A DNA stretch of 64,000 nucleotides. It comes from an uncultured bacterium. GTDB taxonomy: Bacteria; Verrucomicrobiota; Lentisphaeria; Victivallales; UBA1829. Below the pieces are notes generated by a model, which worked only from the letters and a program-made list of their open reading frames with translations, was not told the origin of the DNA and searched no databases. Where the stretch lies: the NCBI GenBank assembly GCA_902774245.1, contig CACYHQ010000010.1:1-64000 (forward strand). Direction: 5' to 3'. A program made the translations under genes and the position numbers. Below, piece by piece: positions 8,417-16,439 of the stretch (the stretch's first letter is position 1; the number at the start of each line of letters is the position of its first letter).

Positions 8417-11400
8417 ATGCACTCGTTGAGATTCCCCGGCCGTGTGACCGGATTCCTTGCCGGAGCACTCATCGCGGCAGGGACCGCCGTATCCGCCGCA
8501 TCGTTCGAAGACCTGGTCGTACGCTCGACCGACCAGACTGAAGCCATGTTCTGTATCGCGAACGGCGGTCAGGTCGCGTCGATTGTTCTGAGCGGGGTGG
8601 ATTACGGCCCCGTGATCCGCGCGGCGAAGGACCTGAGCGAGGACATAAAGCGCGTGACCGGCACGGCGTCGCCCGTCGAGACGGACGGCAAGGCGCGTCC
8701 GGGCGCGATCCTGGTCGGCACGGTCGGGAAAAGCCCGCTCATCGACGAGCTCGTCAAGGAGAACAAGCTCAACGTCGACGCGGTCAAAGGCAAGTGGGAA
8801 TCGTATCTGATCCAGGTCAGCAAGGACACGCTGGTGATCGCGGGCAGCGACAAACGCGGCACGATCTACGGCATCTACGAGCTGTCGAAGCGCATCGGCG
8901 TCTCCCCGTGGTACTGGTGGGCTGACGTGCCGGTAATCCATTCGGACACGCTGTATGCCTCGGCCGGGACCTACGTGCAGGACCCGCCGAAGGTGAAATA
9001 CCGCGGCATCTTCATCAACGACGAAGAGCCGTCGTTCGGCAACTGGTCGCGCGCCAACTTCGGCGGCATCAATTCCAAGATGTACGCGCACATGTTCGAG
9101 CTGATTCTGCGCCTCAAAGGCAACTATCTGTGGCCCGCGATGTGGGGCAAGGCGTTCAACGAGGACGACCCGCAGAACCCGGTCGTGGCCGACCAGTACG
9201 GCGTGATCATGGGCACCAGCCACCACGAGCCGCTGATGCGAAACCAGGAGGAATGGACGAAGCGCAGCCGCGAGCTCGGCGAGTGGAATTACCGTCAGAA
9301 CGGCGAGAACATGCGGAAGTTCTGGCTGGAGGGCCTGAAGCGCAACGCGAAGTACGACAACCTGCCGACCGTCGGCCTGCGCGGCGACGGCGACCTGCCG
9401 CTCGACCCGAACGCGAATTTCGACAGCAACAAGGAACTGCTGTACCAGCTCTTCCACGACCAGCGCGAGCTGATCCGCGAGGCGTACGGACGCGATCCCG
9501 CCACCGTGCCCGTGCGCCCGCCGGACGACGTCATCATGGCGTTCAGCGACAGCAATTTCGGCTATCTGCTGCAGCTCCCCGCCGAGGAGGACCGCAAACG
9601 CCCCGGATCGCTGGGGCTGTACTACCACATCGACATGAACGGCGGCCCGTGGAACGACCGCTGGATCAGCACGCGCCCGATCCCGCAGATCTGGCATCAG
9701 CTGTACATCGCATATCAGTACAATATCCGCGGGATGTGGATCATCAACGTGGGCGACCTGAAGCCGAAGGAGGCCGAGATCGACTTCATCCTGGATTACG
9801 CCTGGGACCCCGACAGGATCCCGTACTACAAGGTCGGGCACTGGATGGAAGACTGGTGCAGGACCATCTTCCCGGCGGAACACGCCAAAGCGTGCGCGTA
9901 TCTGATCTCGGAGTACATTCGCCTGAACTACATCCGCAAGCCGGAGATCCAGCAGACGCGCATCTGGAGCGCCGTGAATTACACCGAGGCGGACCGATTC
10001 GCCCGCGAATGGCGGAAGATCGCCGACCGCGCCGAGGAACTGAAGAAAAAGATGCCGCCCGAGTACACCGACGTGTTCTATCAGCTGGTGTACTATCCGG
10101 TCGTGGCGGGCGCGGGCACGGCGGAGATCTACACGGAGCTCGCCAAGGCCGACCAGTACGCGAAACAGGGCCGTTCCAGCGCGGCGGTCGCGCTCAAAAA
10201 AGCGCAGGACCTGTTCGAAAAGGACAAACAGCTCTCGGACTTCTACAACAGCGAGAAGATGGCGGGCGGCAAGTGGAAGAACATGATGTCGGACAAGCAC
10301 ATCGGCTACACGCAGTGGAGCATGCCGCAGAACAACTCCCTGCCGCGCATCTCGCGCATGCCGGAACCGGCCGCGGAACCGACGCTCGGCGTCGCCGTGG
10401 AGGGCAGCGAGAAGGCCGCGCCGCACCAGGTCGAAAGCCTGACGCTGCCGACGTTCGATATGCTCTCGGTATCAACGTATGACAAGCCTGCCGCCGGCGA
10501 ATATGGGTATGAGGTCTGGACCGTGTGGGACGGCGGATATCCCGTCACGCTGTTCAACCGTTCGGACAAAGGCTCGATCACCTGCATGATGAAGGCGGAC
10601 CAGCCGTGGGTGAAGACGCTCGAATTCGTGACCGTGGACGGCACGAACGACGTGACGGTCTTCGTCGGCATCGACTGGAGTAAATACCCCGGCGGGAAAG
10701 CGTCCGCGACGCTCACCGTAACGCCTGTAAACGGAGTGATCGAGGAAAAGCCGATCGGTGATCCGGTCAGGATCGCCGTGAACGCGGTCGCCCCCGAAAA
10801 GAACGCCCCCAAGTATCGTGAAGACATGAATGAAGTCTATGCGACCGCCGCTCCCGCTCCGATCGTGATCCCGGCGTGGGATTACGTGAACAAAACCGGC
10901 GCGAACGGCGCGAACTGGAAAGAGGTCGTCGGACTGGGCCGCTGGGGCAACATCGGCAGTTACGGCGGCGCGATGGCGGTGTTCCCCCTGCCGACGCCGG
11001 CCGTGCTGCCCCCGAATCCCGCGCCGACGCTCGAATACCGCGTTTACATCCCGGAACCCGGCAAGGTGACGGTCGACGTGGAGATCATGCCGATCTATCC
11101 CGAGAACCCGACCGCCGGGACGCTCAATATCCGCGAGCTCCGCATCGGCACGGCGTTCGACGACGATCCGGTGAAAGTCACCGACACGCTCGCACGCGAG
11201 TTCAAACGCCTGAACAACGAGGTATTCGAAAACGTCCGCAAGGTGCGCGTGACGCACGACGTGAAGGAAGCCGGACTGCACACGTTCAAAGTCGTGATGG
11301 TCGATCCCGTCGTCGCGGTCGAACGCCTCGTGTTCTACCCCGAACTGGTCCGCAGAAGCAACCTCGGCGCGCCGTTTACCAGGGCGGTCTCGCGCCGTAT

Positions 11401-11503
11401 ATTCGAGGATCCCCGTCCGCTCGAACCGAAAGATGAAAACCTGGGCGAGTATCTGCGCGGTCCCGACTGGCGCGAACAGCGGGAAAAACGCAGAATGAAG
11501 TAA
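8417..11503 (+). CDS. GH115 family glycoside hydrolase (alpha-glucuronidase), secreted
   Basis: A 1028-residue secreted enzyme with a signal peptide over about residues 1-28. Family GH115 removes (4-O-methyl)glucuronic acid from xylan side chains. Family-like segments include RGIFINDEEPSFGNWS, GNYLWPAMWGKAFNEDD, a histidine-rich GTSHHEPLMRNQEEW and IDMNGGPWNDRWISTRP. A beta-rich C-terminal region (about 650-1000) resembles the accessory domains usual in the family, and full length is consistent. The start at ATG 8417 follows GGAG; it has its own promoter. The GH43 lipoprotein gene follows on the same strand, suggesting joint work on glucuronoarabinoxylan. No SusC/SusD genes are nearby. Confidence 0.93.
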   Translation: MHSLRFPGRVTGFLAGALIAAGTAVSAASFEDLVVRSTDQTEAMFCIANGGQVASIVLSGVDYGPVIRAAKDLSEDIKRVTGTASPVETDGKARPGAILVGTVGKSPLIDELVKENKLNVDAVKGKWESYLIQVSKDTLVIAGSDKRGTIYGIYELSKRIGVSPWYWWADVPVIHSDTLYASAGTYVQDPPKVKYRGIFINDEEPSFGNWSRANFGGINSKMYAHMFELILRLKGNYLWPAMWGKAFNEDDPQNPVVADQYGVIMGTSHHEPLMRNQEEWTKRSRELGEWNYRQNGENMRKFWLEGLKRNAKYDNLPTVGLRGDGDLPLDPNANFDSNKELLYQLFHDQRELIREAYGRDPATVPVRPPDDVIMAFSDSNFGYLLQLPAEEDRKRPGSLGLYYHIDMNGGPWNDRWISTRPIPQIWHQLYIAYQYNIRGMWIINVGDLKPKEAEIDFILDYAWDPDRIPYYKVGHWMEDWCRTIFPAEHAKACAYLISEYIRLNYIRKPEIQQTRIWSAVNYTEADRFAREWRKIADRAEELKKKMPPEYTDVFYQLVYYPVVAGAGTAEIYTELAKADQYAKQGRSSAAVALKKAQDLFEKDKQLSDFYNSEKMAGGKWKNMMSDKHIGYTQWSMPQNNSLPRISRMPEPAAEPTLGVAVEGSEKAAPHQVESLTLPTFDMLSVSTYDKPAAGEYGYEVWTVWDGGYPVTLFNRSDKGSITCMMKADQPWVKTLEFVTVDGTNDVTVFVGIDWSKYPGGKASATLTVTPVNGVIEEKPIGDPVRIAVNAVAPEKNAPKYREDMNEVYATAAPAPIVIPAWDYVNKTGANGANWKEVVGLGRWGNIGSYGGAMAVFPLPTPAVLPPNPAPTLEYRVYIPEPGKVTVDVEIMPIYPENPTAGTLNIRELRIGTAFDDDPVKVTDTLAREFKRLNNEVFENVRKVRVTHDVKEAGLHTFKVVMVDPVVAVERLVFYPELVRRSNLGAPFTRAVSRRIFEDPRPLEPKDENLGEYLRGPDWREQREKRRMK

Positions 11504-11563
11504 CCGGATCATCCGGCCGCCGCGTGTGCGAGCGAAAGCAGCGCCGCCCGGCAGACATGCAAA

Positions 11564-11600
11564 GGGGCTGTTGCAAACCTCAGCGGCAAGCAGCAGCCCC
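11564..11600 (+). terminator. Hairpin after GH115, possible terminator
   Basis: An 11-bp stem with one G-U pair (GGGGCTGTTGC with GCAGCAGCCCC) and a 15-base loop is followed by GATCTTTTCC. The T run is weak, so termination is likely but not certain. Confidence 0.5.
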
Positions 11601-11661
11601 GATCTTTTCCTCCGGAGAAGCCCGGTATCGGATTATCGTTTCTTTTTGAGCATTTCCGTTT

Positions 11662-11689
11662 GCTTTTTGTGTTTGCGGCGGTATAGTAT
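11662..11689 (+). promoter_or_regulatory. Promoter of GH43 gene
   Basis: TTGCTT and TATAGT with a 16-bp spacer, 67 bases before the GH43 ATG. It implies that GH43 can be transcribed separately from GH115. Confidence 0.5.
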
Positions 11690-11756
11690 GGGTAACATTT
11701 TTGTTCCGACGGAATCGCGTCTCCGACGCCGCACCAACCAAAGAAAGACCGTAACA

Positions 11757-12890
11757 ATGAACGCACAGAACCGTACCTACAAACTTCGCACCACGATTTC
11801 CGCCCTGCTGCTCACAGCGGTTTGGTTCCCGTCTCTCGTTCAGGTCCTGAGCGGCTGCGCCTCGGAAACGCCGTCGGACGAAGCGCAGACCCCGGCCGCT
11901 CAGACGGCCGAGGCCGTTCAGTCTGCCGTCCAGGCGGCCGCCGCTCAAACTCAGGCTCCGGCGCAGGCTGCGTCCGACCTGAAGGAATACAAGCCGACCG
12001 GAAATCCGATGTTCTCCCACAAATTCACCGCGGACCCCGCGCCGGTCGTGATCGGCGACACGCTGTGGCTGATCACCAGCCACGACGAGACCGCGCCGAA
12101 CGGCAGGTTGAACCGGAATTTCAGGATGCGCGACTGGTGCCTCTTCTCCACGAAGGACATGAAGACGTGGACGGAATACCCGACTCCGCTCTCCGTGAGC
12201 GAGTTCAAGTGGGACGGCACGCACACGGCGTATGCGGCGCAGATGATCCCGCGCGACGGCAAGTATTACCTGTACATCAGCACCAACGGCAACGGCATCG
12301 GCGTGGCGGTCGCGGACAGGCCGGAAGGCCCGTACAAGGACCCCATCGGCAGGCAGCTCGTGACTCCGGCGCAGTGTTTCGCCACGACTCACTCGTGGGC
12401 GTGCATCGACCCGACCGTGTGGATCGACGAAGACGGGCAGGCGTGGCTCGTGTGGGGCAACCGGAAATGCTATTACGCAAAGCTCAAAAAGAACATGGTC
12501 GAGCTGGACGGCCCGGTGAAGACGCTGGACATCGACCTGAAGGACATGCCGTTCGAGGAAGGCCCGTGGATCTTCAAGCGCGACGGCAAGTACTATCTGA
12601 TCTACGCCTGCGGCAACCCCGAAAAGCTCGCCTACGCGATCGGCGACAGGGTCGACGGCCACTTCGAGGCGAAGGGCATCCTGATGGAACGTTCCGGCAA
12701 CTGCGGCTCCAACCATCCGGGCGTGGCGAACTTCAACGGCGAGTGGTATCTCTTCTACCACACCGGCGCCAACGGCGGCGACTTCAACCGCGCGGTCTGC
12801 GTCGACAAAATGACGTTCAACGCGGACGGCACCATCAATCCCGTGCCGTTCTCCAAAGAAGGCATCTTCGGCGCCGCCGAGCAGAAATAA
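11757..12890 (+). CDS. GH43-like glycosidase lipoprotein
   Basis: A 377-residue predicted lipoprotein: signal segment, then lipobox VLSGC (Cys34), then an Ala/Gln-rich linker (about 40-75) and a five-bladed beta-propeller hydrolase. The usual GH43 acidic triad can be placed: general base Asp in FTADPAPVV, pKa-modulating Asp in CIDPTVWID, and general acid Glu in FEEGPWIF. Family members release arabinose or xylose from plant polysaccharides; the exact substrate is not evident. ATG 11757 is preferred over upstream frames because the promoter at 11662-11689 and the signal peptide both point to it. A broken phosphatase gene follows 3 bases after the stop. Confidence 0.9.
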   Translation: MNAQNRTYKLRTTISALLLTAVWFPSLVQVLSGCASETPSDEAQTPAAQTAEAVQSAVQAAAAQTQAPAQAASDLKEYKPTGNPMFSHKFTADPAPVVIGDTLWLITSHDETAPNGRLNRNFRMRDWCLFSTKDMKTWTEYPTPLSVSEFKWDGTHTAYAAQMIPRDGKYYLYISTNGNGIGVAVADRPEGPYKDPIGRQLVTPAQCFATTHSWACIDPTVWIDEDGQAWLVWGNRKCYYAKLKKNMVELDGPVKTLDIDLKDMPFEEGPWIFKRDGKYYLIYACGNPEKLAYAIGDRVDGHFEAKGILMERSGNCGSNHPGVANFNGEWYLFYHTGANGGDFNRAVCVDKMTFNADGTINPVPFSKEGIFGAAEQK

Positions 12891-12893
12891 GCC

Positions 12894-13378
12894 GTGACCG
12901 AGCCAATCAGGTCCTCTTCGTCTGCCACGGGAACATCTGCCGCAGTCCCATGGCGGAATATGTGATGAAGGATCTGGTCCGCGGGAAGCACCTCGAAAAC
13001 CGGTTCGAGATCGCGTCCGCCGCGACCAGCCGCGAGGAACTCGGGAATCCGGTCTATCCGCCCGCCCGGAAGAAACTTGCCGAGCACGGGATCGCCTGCG
13101 GCGTTTACCACGCCTGCGTTCATAACATGCTCTATGAAAAGGACGAAGGCATCCTCCGCGGCCTGTATAAAACGGCGACCTTCACCGTCCGCGCGGCCGC
13201 ATACCGCCGTACCGGGATCTATTGCTCCCGCCTGGACGAGTTGTTACATCATGCGGATGCCGTCGACAAGGAGATCGTCCGATTCTATCTTTCCATGAAG
13301 TCCGGCGCTTCCGTTGATTTCGCCTCTGCCTCGAAACTGCTTTTCGCCTGGGCGAAAGCGAGTATCAATAACCAATAA
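12894..13378 (+). pseudogene. Broken low-molecular-weight protein-tyrosine phosphatase, chimeric
   Basis: The frame encodes an unmistakable LMW-PTP N-terminus: VLFVCHGNICRSPMAEYVM with the CX5R phosphate loop, then FEIASAATSREELGNPVYPPARKKLAEHGI. Two defects stand out. First, no start codon lies in this frame before the P-loop; GTG at 12894 is in another frame, and one extra base near 12909 would join it as VTEPIKVLFVC. Second, after about residue 68 (HGIACG) the family sequence stops, and the Asp-Pro general-acid loop is missing. About 90 unrelated residues follow (VYHACVHN...ASINNQ), whose AAAYRRTGIYCSRLDELL part faintly recalls HEPN proteins. I read this as a frameshifted, recombined remnant. 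Confidence 0.75.
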
Positions 13379-13379
13379 A

Positions 13380-13458
13380 AGCCGGAATAATCTCCCCAGT
13401 ACTACAACTGTCACATGCTGGTTACACTTAATACAGCATGCAAGGAGTTATTCCGGCT
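13380..13458. repeat. 79-bp nested inverted-repeat element
   Basis: Outer arms AGCCGGAATAATCTCC (13380-13395) and GGAGTTATTCCGGCT (13444-13458) pair except for one bulged T. Inside lies a second perfect pair, CATGCTG/CAGCATG, around a 13-base loop. The element begins directly after the broken phosphatase gene. It could be a miniature mobile element, a bidirectional terminator or a structured RNA. No T run follows on the plus strand. Confidence 0.7.
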
Positions 13459-13513
13459 CATAATTACCATAGCGTGTTTTTCCCAAAAAACAAACTGAGA
13501 TCTTTTTGGGGGC

Positions 13514-13541
13514 TTGAAATCCGATTAATAACAGCTATAGT
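13514..13541 (+). promoter_or_regulatory. Promoter of the orphan acidic gene
   Basis: TTGAAA and TATAGT with a 16-bp spacer, about 40 bases before the start codon of the following gene. Confidence 0.65.
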
Positions 13542-13580
13542 AATGGTACAAATAAACCATCAAAACGGGAGACGGTCATC

Positions 13581-14243
13581 ATGAAATACAAAAAGCCGGC
13601 ACACCTCAGCGATCCGATGCGTGATTTCTCACAGGAGGAACTGGCCGGGATCCTGTCGAAACAGGATACGGAGCTTGACTGGCATGACTTCGATTGTCTT
13701 TTTCAGGGGAAGCTGCCCGCCGGGACCTACGAGGAAGTGCGCTATTATATCCCCATCGCCTGCTCATACATTGAGAATCAGGCGGATGCCTGCGATTTCT
13801 TCGAACACTTTTCCATCTGGATCGAGGATAACAGTGAACGGTTGAAAGAGGATGATCTGCTCGCTCCGGTCGTTTCCGCATTCCGCAATCTTTTCCGGAA
13901 AGCGACTTCATCGTTTTTACTGGAAGAAAACGGCGATCATTGTCTCTATCCATCCGGCTGCAACTCGGTGGAAAGCCTGCTTGATGTGCTGTTCCGGCTG
14001 TCGCCGGCCGTTCCTGAATTCAGCCCGGACGCCCTGTTTGCCGAAATGAAAGAGAACCTGAGTTTTGTTCATGCGGAATGGATCGTCTACATCTCGACGG
14101 AAATGGATCTGCTGTCCCCCGAATGGATCCGTTCCGTGATCTCCGCGTCCGATTATCAGAAAGCGCTCGACATGCTCAATGAAAACATTGACGTCATCAT
14201 GGACGAAGAAAAGCTGTATGCCTTCTGGGGGAAAAGGATATAG
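13581..14243 (+). CDS. Hypothetical acidic protein
   Basis: I do not recognise this 220-residue protein. It is soluble, rich in Asp, Glu and aromatic residues, has no signal peptide or membrane segment, and appears mainly helical. Blocks such as DFFEHFSIWIEDNSERLKED and WIRSVISASDYQKALDML recall the style of small immunity or regulatory proteins, but no family motif supports that. A GGGAG ribosome site lies 8 bases before ATG 13581 and a promoter lies upstream. It sits beside a broken gene and an inverted-repeat element and faces the end of the heptosyltransferase operon, so it may have arrived by transfer. Confidence 0.7.
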   Translation: MKYKKPAHLSDPMRDFSQEELAGILSKQDTELDWHDFDCLFQGKLPAGTYEEVRYYIPIACSYIENQADACDFFEHFSIWIEDNSERLKEDDLLAPVVSAFRNLFRKATSSFLLEENGDHCLYPSGCNSVESLLDVLFRLSPAVPEFSPDALFAEMKENLSFVHAEWIVYISTEMDLLSPEWIRSVISASDYQKALDMLNENIDVIMDEEKLYAFWGKRI

Positions 14244-14260
14244 GGCAGACGCATCCTGCC

Positions 14261-15313
14261 TCAGAGTTTCGGGAGGGTCTTCAGCACGTCGGCGACCTTG
14301 ATCGCCTGCATGCAGGCGCGCGTGCCGAGCGGGCAGACGTGCTTGAAACACGGCGAGCAGGGTTCCTTCCGGTACAGGACGTTCCATTTCGGGGAAAGCG
14401 GCCCGGTGGCGGCCATGTCGGTGGAGCCGAAGACGGCGGTGCCGGGGGTGCCGATGGCGGCGGCGAGGTGCATGATGCCGCTGTCGTTCGCAACGCAGTA
14501 CGCGGCGCGCTTCAGGATGAACATGAGTGCGTGGAGCGAGGTCTTTCCGGCGAGGTTCAGCGTCAGGCCGGGCATCAGGCCCTCGGCGCATTTTTCGCAG
14601 ATCGGCGCTTCCGTCTTCGACCCCAGCAGGATCACGAATCCGTTGCGTTTCCGCTGCCAGTGATCCGCCACGGCGTGGAACGCGCCCGCGTCCCAGCGTT
14701 TGGCGTCGCCGAACGCCGCGCCCGGAGCGACCGCGAGGACCGGATGCTTTTCATCGGGGAAGGGACACTCGAATGCGAGTTCGAACCGCCGCGCGTCGAA
14801 ATCCGGGTGGATGGCTGGCATGGACACGCCGTCCCAGTCGTCGATGCCGAGCTTCTTCGCGACTTCGAGGCAGCGTCTCGCCTGATGCGGCGGATTGAGC
14901 TGGCCGGAGACGCGCTTGGGGAATGTGATCGGTTCGCGGAGCAGGATGGAGCGTCCGCGCGCCGCCGCGCCGTAGAGAGGCTTCACGCCCAGACGGCGCA
15001 TCACGACGGCGTCCCGGAGCGAGTTGTTGAACAGGATGCCCGCGCCGAAATGCCGGTGTACGAGCGGGAATAGTTCTTTTTTCGTCGGGAATGCGTGCGG
15101 ATCGGCGACGGGAACGATCTCGTCGACCGTCTCGTCCAAGGCGTCGAGCACGGGGGCGAGTCCGGCGGGACAGATCACGGTGAGAGCGCAGAATTCGGGG
15201 AGGAGGCGTTTCAGGAGCATGAGCGAGGGGAACGTCATCACGAGGTCGCCGAGCCAGTTCGGCGAACGCACGAGCAATCCTTCTTTCCAATGTTCGGGCT
15301 GAATGGCGGTCAT
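14261..15313 (-). CDS. Glycosyltransferase family 9, LPS heptosyltransferase II-like
   Basis: A 350-residue cytoplasmic GT9 enzyme that should transfer heptose from ADP-heptose to the LPS inner core. Family signatures are present: LLVRSPNWLGDLVMTFPS at the N-terminus (donor/acceptor cleft), APGAAFGDAKRWDAGAFHAV, and the C-terminal NDSGIMHLAAAIGTPGTAVFGSTD. A cysteine-rich end (CSPCFKHVCPLG) is common in the family. ATG 15313 overlaps the acpS stop by 4 bases (ATGA), so the two are translationally coupled. It is the last gene of a six-gene operon. The heptose-7-phosphate kinase at 26-27 kb would feed the same pathway. Confidence 0.9.
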   Translation of the reverse strand: MTAIQPEHWKEGLLVRSPNWLGDLVMTFPSLMLLKRLLPEFCALTVICPAGLAPVLDALDETVDEIVPVADPHAFPTKKELFPLVHRHFGAGILFNNSLRDAVVMRRLGVKPLYGAAARGRSILLREPITFPKRVSGQLNPPHQARRCLEVAKKLGIDDWDGVSMPAIHPDFDARRFELAFECPFPDEKHPVLAVAPGAAFGDAKRWDAGAFHAVADHWQRKRNGFVILLGSKTEAPICEKCAEGLMPGLTLNLAGKTSLHALMFILKRAAYCVANDSGIMHLAAAIGTPGTAVFGSTDMAATGPLSPKWNVLYRKEPCSPCFKHVCPLGTRACMQAIKVADVLKTLPKL

Positions 15314-15720
15314 AGCTGAACCTCCTTGTTGTCCGCGCTGTCGGCCGCTTCGAGCACGACGAACGCCGTCGCGAGTTCGCGTTCGTGGCTGATGGAGACG
15401 TGGATGCGGGTGATGCCGAGGCGTTTCGTGGTCTCGGCGGTTGCGGCGTACAGCTTCACGAACGGCTTGCCGCGTTCATCGGACAGCACCTCGATCTCCA
15501 CGAAGGCGCATTCCGCGCACATTCCGGTGCCGAGCGCCTTGGAGAACGCCTCCTTGGCGGCCCAGCGGCCCGCGATATATTCCTTCGGGTCCTTCAGCTC
15601 CGCCATGCGTTCGAGTTCGGCGGGAGTGAGGATGTTTTTGACGAAATGGAGGCCGTGCTTCGCGTAGATGGAGCCCACGCGGACACAGTCGGCGATGTCC
15701 GTTCCGATTCCGAAAATCAT
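15310..15720 (-). CDS. acpS: Holo-[acyl-carrier-protein] synthase
   Basis: A 136-residue AcpS that moves 4'-phosphopantetheine from CoA to a serine of acyl carrier protein. The magnesium-binding motifs are present: GIGTDI near the N-terminus and GRWAAKEAFSKALG in the middle. ATG 15720 is chosen over a TTG two codons upstream because GGAG lies 7 bases before it and the product then starts MIFGIGTDI, as in the family. It overlaps radC by 4 bases upstream and the heptosyltransferase by 4 bases downstream. Confidence 0.93.
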   Translation of the reverse strand: MIFGIGTDIADCVRVGSIYAKHGLHFVKNILTPAELERMAELKDPKEYIAGRWAAKEAFSKALGTGMCAECAFVEIEVLSDERGKPFVKLYAATAETTKRLGITRIHVSISHERELATAFVVLEAADSADNKEVQL

Positions 15721-16439
15721 GTGCAATCTCCTTCCAGCTTCGTCAGCAGATTGTTGCGCCCGCGTTCGTGTTCGTGCTCGCGGTAGCTGTAGAACCCGAA
15801 CCGCGACACGATCACATGGTCCAGCAGGACGATCCCGAGCGGCGCGAGCGCCTTGCAGATGCTGAACGTGATGGCGTCGTCATCGCGGGACGGCATGAAG
15901 TTTCCGCCGGGATGGTTGTGGCACAGGACGACCGAACGCGCGCCGCAGAGCAGGGCGTTTTTCGCGACTTCGGACGGGTAGATGCTGACGGAGTCGACCG
16001 AGCCGGACCCGGGCATGTCGCACCGGATCAGGCGGTTCTGCGTGTTCAGGTAGAAAATGAGGGTAACTTCGTTGCTTTTGTCGCCGAGCTTCATGCGGGC
16101 GTAGTCGGCGAAAATGCGCGGCGAATCCAGCAGCGGCAGCGACTCCATCGTCCGAGCCAGATACCGCACGTTCGCGCTGCGGATCAGTTTCAGCAGCGTG
16201 ACGGAATTCTGGCCGAGGCCGGGCACCTGCGCCAGGTCCTCGGGGCTGGCGTCCATGACGCCGGGGAACGTGTGGAACCGGTTCATCAGGTCCTTCGCAA
16301 TGGGCTTCACATCGCGGCGCGGGATGGAATACGTCAGGATCAGTTCCAGAAGCTCGTAATCCAGGAACGCTTCCTGTTCGTGTTTCCCGAACTTCTCGCG
16401 CAGGCGCTGTCTGTGTCCGAGCCTGTCTTCCGGCGTCAT
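15717..16439 (-). CDS. radC: RadC-family JAB/MPN domain protein
   Basis: A 240-residue RadC-like protein: an N-terminal helix-hairpin-helix region (about 60-85, SPEDLAQVPGLGQNSV) and a C-terminal JAB/MPN metalloprotease-like domain. The metal motif HNHPGGNFMPSRDD supplies His174, His176 and Asp187. Although named for DNA repair, the true biochemical role of RadC is unresolved. It overlaps the rlmD-like gene by 4 bases upstream and acpS by 4 bases downstream, which is tight coupling in an otherwise mixed operon. Confidence 0.92.
   Translation of the reverse strand: MTPEDRLGHRQRLREKFGKHEQEAFLDYELLELILTYSIPRRDVKPIAKDLMNRFHTFPGVMDASPEDLAQVPGLGQNSVTLLKLIRSANVRYLARTMESLPLLDSPRIFADYARMKLGDKSNEVTLIFYLNTQNRLIRCDMPGSGSVDSVSIYPSEVAKNALLCGARSVVLCHNHPGGNFMPSRDDDAITFSICKALAPLGIVLLDHVIVSRFGFYSYREHEHERGRNNLLTKLEGDCT

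Noticed and set aside
8372-10426. Long open frame antisense to the GH115 gene
   Set aside because: It is a product of high GC at third positions in the real gene; its translation is Arg/Val/His-rich, with no motif and no ribosome site.
13380-13458. Inverted repeat as an integron attC site
   Set aside because: The arms lack the RYYYAAC/GTTRRRY core sites and no integrase or cassette array is present.
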